A stretch of 56,632 nt of DNA from CAKSST01 sp045535505 (GCA_045535505.1 JAZSLU010000007.1:1-56632); one strand, 5' to 3'. Positions 16,185-26,080 are shown, numbered from the stretch's first letter. Numbers and translations: made by a program. The notes: a model not told the origin generated them from the letters alone.

Positions 16185-17005
16185 ATTTTGGTAAGCTCCT
16201 TTTCCATAATATCGTCTAATCCCACATATAGAATATTTCCTAAAATATCTTTGAACTTTTTAATGTCAAGCAATTCAAAAGCCGAACGTGCTCTTAAAAC
16301 ACAAAACGATAGGTTTGCTCTTGCTCTGGTAACGCAATCCTCACTATCGCAAAGGGGGTTATATCTGCCTTTTTTTGTATCTTGGGCATAATCGCAAACG
16401 GCATCCATAATATATATCCATCTGCCGATTTTATCACCCAGTTCAAACAAAACACGCTGGTCCCCCTGCAAACTGTAATCAAAAAGTTTTGCCAAGAATT
16501 CACCCGTTGGTGATGCGGCCATATCAATATCATTACATCCGTCAACCTCAAGTTTTGTTTGCTTTTGCATAAATTCTTTTGCAATTTGCTCAATATACGG
16601 ATGTTTTTTTGCGGCACGTCTATATGGTCTTGCAACCAAAGGCTTTAAAAGCTTGTAAGCCAGTTTTTTAATGCCGCGCTCATCACTTATATTATCATCT
16701 ATTTTATGCTTTGTTAAAATAACAAGTGAACTTGCCGGTATATCCATACTTTCGGCGCTGTCTTTGCAATAGTTACATTTTTTAAAAGGATTACACACAC
16801 ACTTTTTGCGTTCTATCCCGCAAAAACCGTCTTGTTGTGACATAATGAGCAAAGCAAGAAAAGTAAAATCATAACTTAACATCATACGTGCGGCAATTCC
16901 ATACTCTTTTCCTAAATATCGGCACAATGAGCAATACACCGCTTTATACATGTCATATTCTTTTACTTTAAGTTCCGGCTTTGATGCCCGCACATATCCA
17001 AACAC
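16181..17005 (-). CDS. DUF5685 family protein
   Basis: Conserved protein of Clostridia with unknown function, 274 residues. Cysteines come in pairs (AVYCSLC; KCVCNPFKKCNYC), suggesting a metal site, and the C-terminal half is helical. The start is placed at the GTG at 17005, giving the family N-terminus MFGYVRASKPELKVKEY with GGGAG 8 bases upstream; the ATG 15 bases earlier contains that ribosome site. It is the first gene of the seven-gene operon that runs to ispH/rpsA; ATTATA at 17032-17037 could be its -10. Confidence 0.8.
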   Translation of the reverse strand: MFGYVRASKPELKVKEYDMYKAVYCSLCRYLGKEYGIAARMMLSYDFTFLALLIMSQQDGFCGIERKKCVCNPFKKCNYCKDSAESMDIPASSLVILTKHKIDDNISDERGIKKLAYKLLKPLVARPYRRAAKKHPYIEQIAKEFMQKQTKLEVDGCNDIDMAASPTGEFLAKLFDYSLQGDQRVLFELGDKIGRWIYIMDAVCDYAQDTKKGRYNPLCDSEDCVTRARANLSFCVLRARSAFELLDIKKFKDILGNILYVGLDDIMEKELTKI

Positions 17006-17079
17006 GGCACTTTCTCCCATATTTTTTTAATATTATAACGCAAATTTTAAGGATAGTTAGTTAATAATGTGTAAAGTTT

Positions 17080-19917
17080 TTACAGTATATTTTTCAAAAA
17101 CTGTCCTGTATATGACTTTTTGCACTTTGCCACCTGCTCCGGCGTACCGGTGCAAACAATTTTGCCACCCTTATCGCCACCCTCGGGCCCTAAATCTATA
17201 ATATAATCGGCAGATTTTATAACGTCAAGATTGTGTTCTATAACAACCACCGTATTACCCGCATCAACAAGCAAATTTAAAACATTTATCAGCCTATGCA
17301 CATCGGCAGAATGTAAACCTGTTGTAGGCTCATCAAGAATATAAACAGTTTTTCCCGTGCTGCGTTTTGAAAGCTCGGTTGCAAGTTTAACACGTTGCGC
17401 CTCGCCGCCCGAAAGGGTGGTTGCAGGCTGTCCCAACTTAACGTAGCCCAAGCCAACGTCAAACAATGTCTGCAGACGGCGTTTGATTTTTGGGATACCG
17501 CTAAAAAATTCCAGCGCCTCTTCCACAGTCATTTCAAGCACTTCGTAAATGTTTTTGCCTTTATATTTAATGTTTAAGGTTTCTCGATTATACCGTTTGC
17601 CGCCGCAAACCTCACAAGGAATATAAATATCGGGCAAAAAGTGCATTTCAATTTTAATTATACCGTCACCCTCACAGGTTTCGCATCGTCCGCCACGAAC
17701 ATTAAATGAAAAACGTCCCGCGTTATAGCCTTTTGCTTTCGCATCCTTTGTTTGTGCAAAAAGTTCTCTTATATCGCCAAATACACCCGTATAGGTTGCA
17801 GGGTTTGAACGAGGCGTTCTTCCAATGGGGGCTTGGTTTATATCAATAACCTTATCGGCATTTTCAACACCCTCAATATAATCGCAGTCACCCTGAATTT
17901 TTCTTGCGCCGTTAAGCATAACCGCAAGTTTGCTGTACAGCACATCGTTAATAAGTGACGATTTGCCAGAACCCGAAACACCGGTTATACAAACAAATTT
18001 ACCCAAAGGAATCTCAACGTCAATATTTTTAAGGTTGTGCTGACGTGCACCGTGAACAATTATGCTTTTGCCGTTGCCGCTTCTTCGCATTTTGGGCACC
18101 TCTACGGCTTTTCGTCGAGTAAGATAATCACCTGTTACAGACTCTTTGCAATTTTCAATATCGCTTAGTGTACCCGCACATACAACCTTGCCGCCGTGAA
18201 TGCCCGCACCGGGACCAATATCAACAATATAATCAGCAGTACGCATTGTGTCCTCATCGTGTTCAACTACAATAACCGTATTGCCTAAATCGCGAAGTTG
18301 ACACAAGGTTTTAAGCAATTTTTCGTTATCACGTTGATGCAAACCAATGCTTGGCTCGTCGAGAATATAAACAACGCCCATAAGTGACGAGCCAATTTGG
18401 GTGGCAAGTCTTATGCGTTGACTTTCACCGCCCGAAAGCGTGCTAGCCGAGCGTGACATTGTAAGATAGTCAAGTCCCACATTTTTTAAAAACTGTAAAC
18501 GCGAATTAATTTCTTTTATAATTGGCTCAGCAATCTTGGAGTGGCTTTTGGACAAATGTAAATTTTCAAAGAAAGTAATTGCATCGTCAACCGCCATATC
18601 ACATACCTGTTTAATGTTTTTGCCGCCAACAGTTACCGCCATAATCTCTTTTTTAAGCCTACCGCCGCGACATACAGGGCAGTCGTGTTCACCCATTTTT
18701 TGCTCAATTTCTCTGCGAGAATAATCGCTTGAGGTTTCTTTATAGCGTCGTTCAAGGTTGTTTATTACACCCTCAAATTCGGCATAATATTCGCCGCCGC
18801 CCCAATCGGTATTACGTACAAACTTTATTTTTTCGCCCTTTGTGCCGTACATAATAACATCTTTTGCTTTGTCGGGCAAATCTTTATATGGTGTATTTAT
18901 ATCAAAGCCATAATGTTTAGCAAGTCCTTTAAAATACATTAAAGCCAAAGTGTCTTGATTTTCGCCGTTCCAGGCACCGCCGCAACCCCAGCCCATAGCA
19001 TGTATTGCCCCTTGAGGCAAAGACAATGATGGGTCGGGCACAACAAGCGATTCTTCAACCTTCATCAAAAATCCAAGTCCGCTGCAGTTTGGACAAGCGC
19101 CCATAGGATTGTTAAAAGAAAACATTGTAGGCGTAAGTTCGCCAATGCTGATACCGTGATCTTCACAAGCATAATTTTGCGAAAAATGCAGTTCTTCATT
19201 ATCGGTCACAACCGTCAAAAGTCCTGCCGAAAGACTTATTGCCATCTCAACGCTGTCAGTTAATCTTGATTTTATCGAATCCGACATAACAAGCCTATCC
19301 ACAACCACTTCGACTGTGTGTTTTTTGTTTTTATCAAGTTTTATATCTTCATCTAAATCGTAAATAATGCCATCAATACGAACACGCACATACCCCGACT
19401 TCTGTGCGGCTTCTAATTCTTTTTTGTGTTCGCCCTTGCGGTTTATAACAACCGGAGCTAAAATTTGCAATCTTGTCCCCTCTCCGATTTCACAAATGCG
19501 GTCAACAATTTGGTCAACCGACTGACCGGAAATCTCTTTGCCGCAGACAGGACAATGCGGAATGCCCGTTCTCGCAAAAAGCAGGCGCATATAGTCATAA
19601 ATTTCGGTTACCGTACCCACAGTTGAACGTGGGTTTTTTGAGGTTGTTTTCTGGTCAATGGATATTGCAGGTGATAAACCCTCAATCATATCAACGTTTG
19701 GTTTTTCCATTTGTCCTAAAAACATACGGGCATACGATGAAAGCGACTCTACATAGCGGCGCTGTCCCTCGGCATATATGGTATCAAAAGCAAGTGAAGA
19801 CTTGCCCGAACCCGAAAGACCTGTAAAAACCACCAGTTTGTCACGTGGGATGTCAAGATCAATATTTTTAAGGTTGTGCTCTTTAGCACCTCTGACTGTT
19901 ATTTTATCAAGAGCCAT
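17080..19917 (-). CDS. uvrA: Excinuclease ABC subunit A
   Basis: Damage-recognition ATPase of nucleotide excision repair, 945 residues. It has two ABC ATPase modules, each with Walker A (GLSGSGKSS; GVSGSGKSS), signature (TLSGGESQRIRLA; TLSGGEAQRVKLA) and Walker B (VYILDEPSIGLH; VYILDEPTTGLH). Zinc modules CPVCG and CETCEGDG...CEVCGG and the UvrB-binding region are present. Its ATG shares one base with the uvrB stop (TAATG), so translation is coupled. No LexA box is visible in front of the uvrB-uvrA pair. Confidence 0.98.
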   Translation of the reverse strand: MALDKITVRGAKEHNLKNIDLDIPRDKLVVFTGLSGSGKSSLAFDTIYAEGQRRYVESLSSYARMFLGQMEKPNVDMIEGLSPAISIDQKTTSKNPRSTVGTVTEIYDYMRLLFARTGIPHCPVCGKEISGQSVDQIVDRICEIGEGTRLQILAPVVINRKGEHKKELEAAQKSGYVRVRIDGIIYDLDEDIKLDKNKKHTVEVVVDRLVMSDSIKSRLTDSVEMAISLSAGLLTVVTDNEELHFSQNYACEDHGISIGELTPTMFSFNNPMGACPNCSGLGFLMKVEESLVVPDPSLSLPQGAIHAMGWGCGGAWNGENQDTLALMYFKGLAKHYGFDINTPYKDLPDKAKDVIMYGTKGEKIKFVRNTDWGGGEYYAEFEGVINNLERRYKETSSDYSRREIEQKMGEHDCPVCRGGRLKKEIMAVTVGGKNIKQVCDMAVDDAITFFENLHLSKSHSKIAEPIIKEINSRLQFLKNVGLDYLTMSRSASTLSGGESQRIRLATQIGSSLMGVVYILDEPSIGLHQRDNEKLLKTLCQLRDLGNTVIVVEHDEDTMRTADYIVDIGPGAGIHGGKVVCAGTLSDIENCKESVTGDYLTRRKAVEVPKMRRSGNGKSIIVHGARQHNLKNIDVEIPLGKFVCITGVSGSGKSSLINDVLYSKLAVMLNGARKIQGDCDYIEGVENADKVIDINQAPIGRTPRSNPATYTGVFGDIRELFAQTKDAKAKGYNAGRFSFNVRGGRCETCEGDGIIKIEMHFLPDIYIPCEVCGGKRYNRETLNIKYKGKNIYEVLEMTVEEALEFFSGIPKIKRRLQTLFDVGLGYVKLGQPATTLSGGEAQRVKLATELSKRSTGKTVYILDEPTTGLHSADVHRLINVLNLLVDAGNTVVVIEHNLDVIKSADYIIDLGPEGGDKGGKIVCTGTPEQVAKCKKSYTGQFLKNIL

Positions 19918-21878
19918 TATTGTTTTTCCTCTTTTAGTTTTGCTATTCTATCTCTTAAGTATGCCGCTTGCTCAAACTCCAACATAGCGGCTGCCTGCTT
20001 CATTTGTTTTGAAAGCCTTGCAATAAGCTCTGCCTTATCTTTTGCCGAAAGTTTTCCATCCGTTGCATCGTCAACCCTCTTACCCATTGCAATAACGTCA
20101 CGAATTTCCTTTATGACCGTCTTGGGCACAATACCGTTTTGGCGGTTATATTCTTGCTGAATTGCACGACGCCGCTCGGTTTCGGTTATGGCATATTCCA
20201 TTGACGGCGTTACCGTATCGGCATACATAATAACACAACCCTCGGCGTTACGTGCCGCACGTCCGATGGTTTGTATCAGCGACGTGCCGCTACGCAAAAA
20301 GCCCTCTTTATCAGCATCAAGTATTGCCACAAGAGAAACTTCGGGTAAATCAAGACCTTCTCGCAACAAATTTATACCGACAAGTACGTCAAATTTGCCT
20401 TGACGTAAATCTCGTATAATCTCCATACGCTCAACCGCATCAATGCCGTGATGCATATAGCGCACCTTAATATTAGCTTCTGCCAAAAAGTCGGTCAACG
20501 CTTCTGCCATTTTTTTGGTTAAGGTGGTTACAAGCACACGCTCGTTCTTTGCAGTACGCAAATTAATTTGCGAAATCAAATCGTCAATTTGACCTTCAAC
20601 AGGCTTAACAATAATTTGCGGGTCAACAAGTCCCGTAGGTCTGATAACCTGCTCAACAATTTGTGACGCTTTTTGTTGTTCCAACTCACCGGGTGTTGCA
20701 GAAACAAACACCACCTGGTTGAGTTTTGAATAAAACTCATCAAAATCAAGCGGTCTGTTGTCATAAGCACTCGGCAATCTAAAGCCATAGTCAACAAGGT
20801 TTTTCTTTCTTGCCTTATCGCCGCCATACATACCACGTGCTTGGGGCAACGATACGTGCGACTCATCCACAAACAAGACAAAATCATCTGGGAAATAGTC
20901 AATCAAGGTAAACGGTTTGCTTCCGGGCGGACGGCGCGACAACACTCTTGAATAGTTTTCAACACCCTTGCAAGTGCCAATCTCACGCAACATTTCAATA
21001 TCATAATCAGTACGCTGACGTATGCGCTGCGCCTCAATCAATTTGCCCTGCTCGGTGAAAACTTTAACCTGCTGCTCCATCTCGGCGCGAATTTCTTCTA
21101 GCGCATCAGCCATTTTATCGGGCGGCACAATGTAGTGGGAAGCGGGATAAATTGCAACATGAGGCACCGTCATTTTTGCCTTGCCCGTAACCACGTTAAT
21201 TTCGCTTATGCGGTCAATTTCGTCGCCAAAAAACTCAATACGCAAAGCCGTATCGTTAGCGTAAGCGGGAAAAATCTCAACCACATCGCCACGCACACGA
21301 AATTTGTTTCGTGTAAAATTTACGTCGTTGCGCTCATATTGCAAATCAACCAAGCGGCGAAGCAGACGGTCACGCTCCATGTGCATACCGTTGCGCAGTG
21401 ATATAACCATACTGCGATAATCAATAGGGTTACCAAGACTGTATATACAAGAAATTGAAGCGACAATAATAACGTCTCTGCGCTCGGACAACGCACAGGT
21501 TGCCGAGTGTCTCAATTTGTCAATCTCGTCATTAATTGACGAGTCTTTTTCGATGTAAGTATCAGTTCCCGGAATATAGGCTTCGGGCTGATAATAGTCG
21601 TAGTATGAAACAAAATATTCCACCGCATTCTCAGGGAAGAATTCGCGGAACTCCGAACACAGTTGTGCGGCGAGGGTTTTGTTGTGAGCGAGAACGAGGG
21701 TCGGACGGTTCACTTTTTCGATAACGTTTGCCATTGTAAAGGTTTTACCCGAACCGGTAACACCCAGCAAAACCTGTTCTTTATCGCCACGTTCCAAACC
21801 CGCCACAAGTTTTTCAATGGCTTGCGGCTGGTCGCCTGTCGGCTTATAGTTTGATACTAATTTAAACTTGTCCGCCAT
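19917..21878 (-). CDS. uvrB: Excinuclease ABC subunit B
   Basis: Helicase-like damage verification subunit of nucleotide excision repair, 653 residues. Visible are Walker A (GVTGSGKT), the beta-hairpin region YYDYYQPEAYIPGTDTYIEK, the DESH box (FVDESHVSLPQ), motif VI (QTIGRAARN) and the C-terminal UVR motif that contacts UvrC. The ATG at 21878 has an AGGAGTGAG ribosome site. Confidence 0.98.
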   Translation of the reverse strand: MADKFKLVSNYKPTGDQPQAIEKLVAGLERGDKEQVLLGVTGSGKTFTMANVIEKVNRPTLVLAHNKTLAAQLCSEFREFFPENAVEYFVSYYDYYQPEAYIPGTDTYIEKDSSINDEIDKLRHSATCALSERRDVIIVASISCIYSLGNPIDYRSMVISLRNGMHMERDRLLRRLVDLQYERNDVNFTRNKFRVRGDVVEIFPAYANDTALRIEFFGDEIDRISEINVVTGKAKMTVPHVAIYPASHYIVPPDKMADALEEIRAEMEQQVKVFTEQGKLIEAQRIRQRTDYDIEMLREIGTCKGVENYSRVLSRRPPGSKPFTLIDYFPDDFVLFVDESHVSLPQARGMYGGDKARKKNLVDYGFRLPSAYDNRPLDFDEFYSKLNQVVFVSATPGELEQQKASQIVEQVIRPTGLVDPQIIVKPVEGQIDDLISQINLRTAKNERVLVTTLTKKMAEALTDFLAEANIKVRYMHHGIDAVERMEIIRDLRQGKFDVLVGINLLREGLDLPEVSLVAILDADKEGFLRSGTSLIQTIGRAARNAEGCVIMYADTVTPSMEYAITETERRRAIQQEYNRQNGIVPKTVIKEIRDVIAMGKRVDDATDGKLSAKDKAELIARLSKQMKQAAAMLEFEQAAYLRDRIAKLKEEKQ

Positions 21879-21952
21879 ATTCTCACTCCTCTCTTTTTCA
21901 TTATTTTCTATTCAAGGCTCCCTTGTAAATGGAGGCTATGTATTACATAGAT

Positions 21953-22804
21953 TTATTTTAACAATTCGGGGAATTTATAGGTTGCAAGTACGGCGTTATC
22001 TTTATTATACACATAAATCGTCGTGCCAACATTATAATTACAGTTCATATACTGATAGAAGGTTGCCTGTAATCCCGAAAGCGAAATATAAATGTCAAAA
22101 CCGTCGTCAAAATTGTCAAGCGTATCGTATTTGGTATAAATTTTTATATTATTATATCCATCATCGGTTTCAATTTTTGAAAACCAGACGTTATTACTGT
22201 ATTCATATACAACCGCATTAACAGCGCTTTTAGCGGTGAGCAAAAATTTGTGATAATCATTATACGTCACCGTATAAGTAGCCGAGCCATCGGCGTTTTT
22301 TGTAACGCTTGTAAATTTATAAATATTGGCTTCCTTATCGGTCAGTTTGTAATCATAATTGGGCTCTGTTTTCTGCAAAAGCCACTTTGGTATTGTAATG
22401 CTGACAGTTCCGTCCTTTGCAACCGAAATATTGTTATCCTTATCGGTTGGCTGTTTAAAAGTATTATCGCCGCCCAAAGAATTTGTATTGGCAATTACAG
22501 AAGAATCACTCTCCGTTGATGAACTGCTTTGTTGATTGTCGGTGTTATCAACCGCCCCGTTATTTTCCACCCTCGAAGATATGACACTTTGAATGGTCGA
22601 TGAGTTCTCGGCATTGCCATAATCAATTGGATTTTTAATTACATAAACCACATAAATAACTAACGCTATTGCCGCCACCGAGCCCAAAAAAATTTGCAAA
22701 ACTCGCTTTATGCCTATCGGTGCTTTGGTTTGGCAGTTGGGACAAACCTTCATACCTTTTTCATATCTATATTCACAATTTTTGCATTTAATCATATCTC
22801 TCAT
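21953..22804 (-). CDS. Zinc-ribbon membrane-anchored protein of unknown function
   Basis: A 283-residue protein. Residues 1-27 form a zinc ribbon (Cys7, Cys10, Cys21, Cys24), followed by a single membrane helix (about 34-58). A Ser/Asn-rich flexible linker (about 65-125) leads to an extracellular domain of about 150 residues, mostly beta by composition. The layout, cytoplasmic ribbon then anchor then exported domain, recurs in Clostridia; function unknown. It lies 75 bases upstream of uvrB on the same strand. That spacer holds only a short palindrome (CTATGTATTACATAG, 21936-21950). Confidence 0.75.
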   Translation of the reverse strand: MRDMIKCKNCEYRYEKGMKVCPNCQTKAPIGIKRVLQIFLGSVAAIALVIYVVYVIKNPIDYGNAENSSTIQSVISSRVENNGAVDNTDNQQSSSSTESDSSVIANTNSLGGDNTFKQPTDKDNNISVAKDGTVSITIPKWLLQKTEPNYDYKLTDKEANIYKFTSVTKNADGSATYTVTYNDYHKFLLTAKSAVNAVVYEYSNNVWFSKIETDDGYNNIKIYTKYDTLDNFDDGFDIYISLSGLQATFYQYMNCNYNVGTTIYVYNKDNAVLATYKFPELLK

Positions 22805-22834
22805 AATAACAGTTCCCTTTACATAACCATATTT

Positions 22835-23770
22835 TTACACTCTTTTGAGAACATCAACCGCATTATTCCAAAAAATATCTTCAACCGTTTTTTCATCAAG
22901 TCCACGCTCAAGCAAACGCTTTGCAATTTTGGGATAATCTTCAATGCCTTTAAAACCTTTTGGCATAGTATCAATGCCGTCAAGGTCGCCGCCAAGAGAA
23001 ATGTGCTTAGCTGTGGAATCAAGCTGTAAAAAATGAAATATATGGTCACAAACGGTATCAACGTCGGCATCCTTGCCGAGAAAATCTTTATAAAGATTTA
23101 TACCGACCGTACCGTTTATTTCACATATTGCTAAAAACATATCGTCTGTAATATTACGTTTATGAGAGCATACCGCACGGCTATTTGAATGGGTTGCAAC
23201 AATGGGTGCATTTGTTATATCAATAATATCCCAAAAGCCCTCGTCACTTATATGGCTGACATCAACTATCATTCCAAGACGCTGTGCCTCTTTAACATAT
23301 TCACGACCAAGCTGTGTTAGTCCACCGCCCGTAGCGTTCGAGCCGGTGAGAACATTTTGTTCGTTCCAACCCAAAGTTGTAAACAAAAAGCCTTTTTTAC
23401 GCAAATCTTCAAGCCTTGCGGGGTCAAAACCAAAACCGCAAGGGCCCTCTATTGTTAAAATCGCCGACATAAAACCGTCTTTTTTGTTTTGCTCAATGTC
23501 ATCGGCACAAAAGGCTTGACGTATTACGTTGCTATTCATCTCAACCTGTGATAAAACAGCGTTCATTTTATTATAAAACAAGGTTTCAACGTCATCTGCA
23601 AGGTCAAAGGTTGTAAAACAAGCAAAGCATTGCGCATACCCCGAAAATGCAGATGCACGTTCAAGATCAATATGTGCGTTATTGCTTTTAAGTTCACATT
23701 TCGGTTTGCCGCCTTTTCCTATAAGTTCGTTAGCCGTATCACAATGCAAATCAAAAACAGGAAAGCTCAT
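22835..23770 (-). CDS. Membrane dipeptidase (peptidase M19 family)
   Basis: Zinc metallo-dipeptidase, 311 residues, related to renal dipeptidase; bacterial members cleave dipeptides including some with D-residues. Metal ligands are visible as HCD (His9, Asp11), the glutamate of TIEGP, VSH and THSNSRAVCSHKRN, plus GGDLDGID near the C-terminus. No signal peptide is present, so it is probably cytosolic. It has its own promoter; the zinc-ribbon gene follows 30 bases downstream. Confidence 0.92.
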   Translation of the reverse strand: MSFPVFDLHCDTANELIGKGGKPKCELKSNNAHIDLERASAFSGYAQCFACFTTFDLADDVETLFYNKMNAVLSQVEMNSNVIRQAFCADDIEQNKKDGFMSAILTIEGPCGFGFDPARLEDLRKKGFLFTTLGWNEQNVLTGSNATGGGLTQLGREYVKEAQRLGMIVDVSHISDEGFWDIIDITNAPIVATHSNSRAVCSHKRNITDDMFLAICEINGTVGINLYKDFLGKDADVDTVCDHIFHFLQLDSTAKHISLGGDLDGIDTMPKGFKGIEDYPKIAKRLLERGLDEKTVEDIFWNNAVDVLKRV

Positions 23771-23799
23771 ATTCTCGCCTCTTGAAACTTTTTCTTTAT

Positions 23800-23828
23800 A
23801 TTATATCATTATTTTTTATATAAGTAAA
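23800..23828 (-). promoter_or_regulatory. Promoter of M19 dipeptidase gene
   Basis: TTTACT (23823-23828), 17-base spacer, TATAAT (23800-23805) on the minus strand. Confidence 0.6.
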
Positions 23829-23919
23829 TATAACTTTTAGCGCACTTTTTTAAATTTTCTCTTTTAAATATCAAGATTTTATATTATACTGTACTTGTAT
23901 TATTTTTAGGGGTGATATT

Positions 23920-24624
23920 ATGCCGAAAGCAAAAAGTTCTAATCTACACGACGGACACCGAGAGCGGCTTCGCACACGTTTGCTTGCAAGCGGTATTGAC
24001 GATTCTATCCCCGACCACGAGATTATTGAATATTTGCTTACATTGACCATTCCTCGTCACGATACAAACGGTATTGCTCACCGTCTTATTGACACTTTTG
24101 GCTCACTTAACGGTGTAATGGACGCAGATATTGATGACCTTATAAAACGCGGCAAGGTAACCAAAAATACTGCAGTGCTTATTAAAATGATTATGCCGAT
24201 TTCACGTGCATATACCGCACGCTCAACAAAAGGCAAATCCGTGTTATCATCAATAAAAGAAATTGGGCCATACGTTCACTCGCTTTATGCGGGTTATGAC
24301 AAAGAGGTTATTTCTCTTTTGCTGTTAAGCGAAAGCGGTCAGGTTATACGAATGGAAACCTTGTCGCAGGGTGATGTAAACTCTGCAAACGTCAGCATAA
24401 AAACCATTGCCGACAAAGCCTTGCGGGGCGGTGCAACGGCTGTTGCCCTCGTGCACAACCATCCGGGCGGACTTGCTTTGCCGTCTATGGAAGATATTAC
24501 CGTAACAAAAGAGGTACGTCTTGCGCTTTCACATCTTGGTATTAAACTTGTTGACCACGTTATTATCGCAAACGATACTTATTTATCTCTTGCTTGTAGC
24601 GAAAGGTTTTCAAAGGTGTTTTAA
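23920..24624 (+). CDS. radC: RadC/YsnA-family JAB1/MPN domain protein
   Basis: A 234-residue member of the RadC (UPF0758) family. The N-terminal helical/HhH-like region is followed by a JAB/MPN metalloprotease fold with VHNHPGG (His179, His181) and PSMED (Asp192). The historical DNA repair role is not supported by experiment, so function is open. The ATG follows AGGGGTGAT; a TATACT at 23885-23890 is a plausible -10. The gene overlaps the next one by a single base (TAATG). Confidence 0.9.
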   Translation: MPKAKSSNLHDGHRERLRTRLLASGIDDSIPDHEIIEYLLTLTIPRHDTNGIAHRLIDTFGSLNGVMDADIDDLIKRGKVTKNTAVLIKMIMPISRAYTARSTKGKSVLSSIKEIGPYVHSLYAGYDKEVISLLLLSESGQVIRMETLSQGDVNSANVSIKTIADKALRGGATAVALVHNHPGGLALPSMEDITVTKEVRLALSHLGIKLVDHVIIANDTYLSLACSERFSKVF

Positions 24625-25592
24625 TGAAAAGTTTTGTTGTTGGAAAAAACGATGCAGGACAGCGTATGGACCGCTTTATTACAAAGGCGGCTCCCACCCT
24701 GCCTGCCGCTTTAATGCACAAGTATATTCGCAAAAAATATATAAAAATTGACCGCAAACGTTGCGAAGCGGGTACAAGATTGCAAGAGGGCAGCGTTATT
24801 GAGATGTATATCCCCGATGAGTTTTTTGTGCAAAAAGAACCCGAATATGATTTTTTGCACGCATCCAAAAACCTAAACGTTGTTTATGAGGACGAAAACA
24901 TAATTCTTATAGACAAGCCTCAAGGCTTACTTGTACACCCCGATGACCGCGAATTCCGCGATACGCTTATTGCTCGCATTCAGCGTTATTTATACGAAAA
25001 GGGCGAGTTTGACCCAAAATTAGAAAACAGTTTTCGCCCCGCCCTTGCAAACCGCATCGACCGCAACACAGGCGGCATTGTTATTGCTGCAAAAAACGCC
25101 GAGGCTTTACGTATTTTGTGTGACAAAATCAAATCCCGCGAATTAACAAAAAAATATCTTGCGGTTGTGCACGGCACACCTAAAAAGCGTGAGGACACCT
25201 TAACAGATTATCTGCTCAAAGATGCCGATAACAATCAAGTGTATATAAAAAACCGCGCTACTGGCGGCGCGGCTGAATCGATAACACATTATAAAGTTAT
25301 AAAAAGCAAAAACAATCTTTCACTTTTGGATGTAACCATCCTTACGGGACGCACCCACCAAATAAGAGCGCAAATGGCGGCGGCGGGTCATCCCCTGCTT
25401 GGAGACGGCAAATACGGCAAGACGGGTAACGCCGCATCAATGGGCTACAAACGCCAAGCTCTTTATTCTTACCTTTTAGGATTTGAATTTAAAACACCCG
25501 CCGGTCAGCTTGAATATCTTAACGGGCGAGTGTTTAAGGTTAAAGAATGTTGGTTTGCAAAAGAACTGTTCAATTACGATATTAAAGATTAA
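24624..25592 (+). CDS. RluA-family RNA pseudouridine synthase
   Basis: Isomerises specific uridines in rRNA or tRNA. The 322 residues comprise an N-terminal S4 RNA-binding domain (about 13-70) and the RluA catalytic domain. The active-site block NRIDRNTGG has the nucleophile Asp146; the usual HRLD has become NRID, as in the RluC-type subgroup. Other blocks are IDKPQGLLVHP and LTGRTHQIRAQMA. It is translationally coupled to radC, and its 3' end overlaps the convergent dCMP deaminase gene by 11 bases. Confidence 0.93.
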   Translation: MKSFVVGKNDAGQRMDRFITKAAPTLPAALMHKYIRKKYIKIDRKRCEAGTRLQEGSVIEMYIPDEFFVQKEPEYDFLHASKNLNVVYEDENIILIDKPQGLLVHPDDREFRDTLIARIQRYLYEKGEFDPKLENSFRPALANRIDRNTGGIVIAAKNAEALRILCDKIKSRELTKKYLAVVHGTPKKREDTLTDYLLKDADNNQVYIKNRATGGAAESITHYKVIKSKNNLSLLDVTILTGRTHQIRAQMAAAGHPLLGDGKYGKTGNAASMGYKRQALYSYLLGFEFKTPAGQLEYLNGRVFKVKECWFAKELFNYDIKD

Positions 25593-26061
25593 TCTCAATA
25601 GTTTTGCCAGACGGCTTATACTCTCTGTATTTAACACCGGCGGAATCAAGCATCTTTTTAGAGGCTATGGTTGCGGCGGTGTTGCTATATTTATCGCTCA
25701 TATAAACAACTTCCGATATGCCAGACTGAATAATGGCTTTAGCGCACTCGTTGCAAGGGAAAAGCGAAACGTAAATTCTGGCACCCTTTAAACTGCCCAA
25801 TCCATAGTTTAATATTGCATTAAGTTCGGCATGACACACAAACATATATTTTGTGTCAAGGTCACCGCCCTCGCGTCCCCAAGGAAACTCGTCATCGTCA
25901 CAACAATGAGGCATTCCGTTATAGCCTACCGACAAAATTTTATTTTCCTGGCTTACAATACAAGCACCAACTTGTGTTGAAGGGTCTTTGCTACGCTGTG
26001 CCGAAAAAACGGCAATACCCATAAAATATTCGTCCCAAGAGATATAATCTGTTCTTTTCAT
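25582..26061 (-). CDS. dCMP deaminase family protein
   Basis: Zinc deaminase of 159 residues (ComEB/dCMP deaminase family) converting dCMP to dUMP for thymidylate synthesis. Zinc ligands and catalytic residues are His77 and Glu79 (CHAE) and Cys103, Cys106 (PCNEC). The TQVGACIV block and YNGMPH are also family features. AAGGAG lies 8 bases before the ATG. It follows the HAD phosphatase gene by 19 bases, likely cotranscribed. Confidence 0.93.
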   Translation of the reverse strand: MKRTDYISWDEYFMGIAVFSAQRSKDPSTQVGACIVSQENKILSVGYNGMPHCCDDDEFPWGREGGDLDTKYMFVCHAELNAILNYGLGSLKGARIYVSLFPCNECAKAIIQSGISEVVYMSDKYSNTAATIASKKMLDSAGVKYREYKPSGKTIEINL

Positions 26062-26080
26062 AATTAAGTTCTCCTTAATT

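Noticed and set aside
21936..21950. Palindrome CTATGTATTACATAG between the zinc-ribbon gene and uvrB
   Set aside because: Short, AT-rich and without a T run or operator-like context; could be chance.
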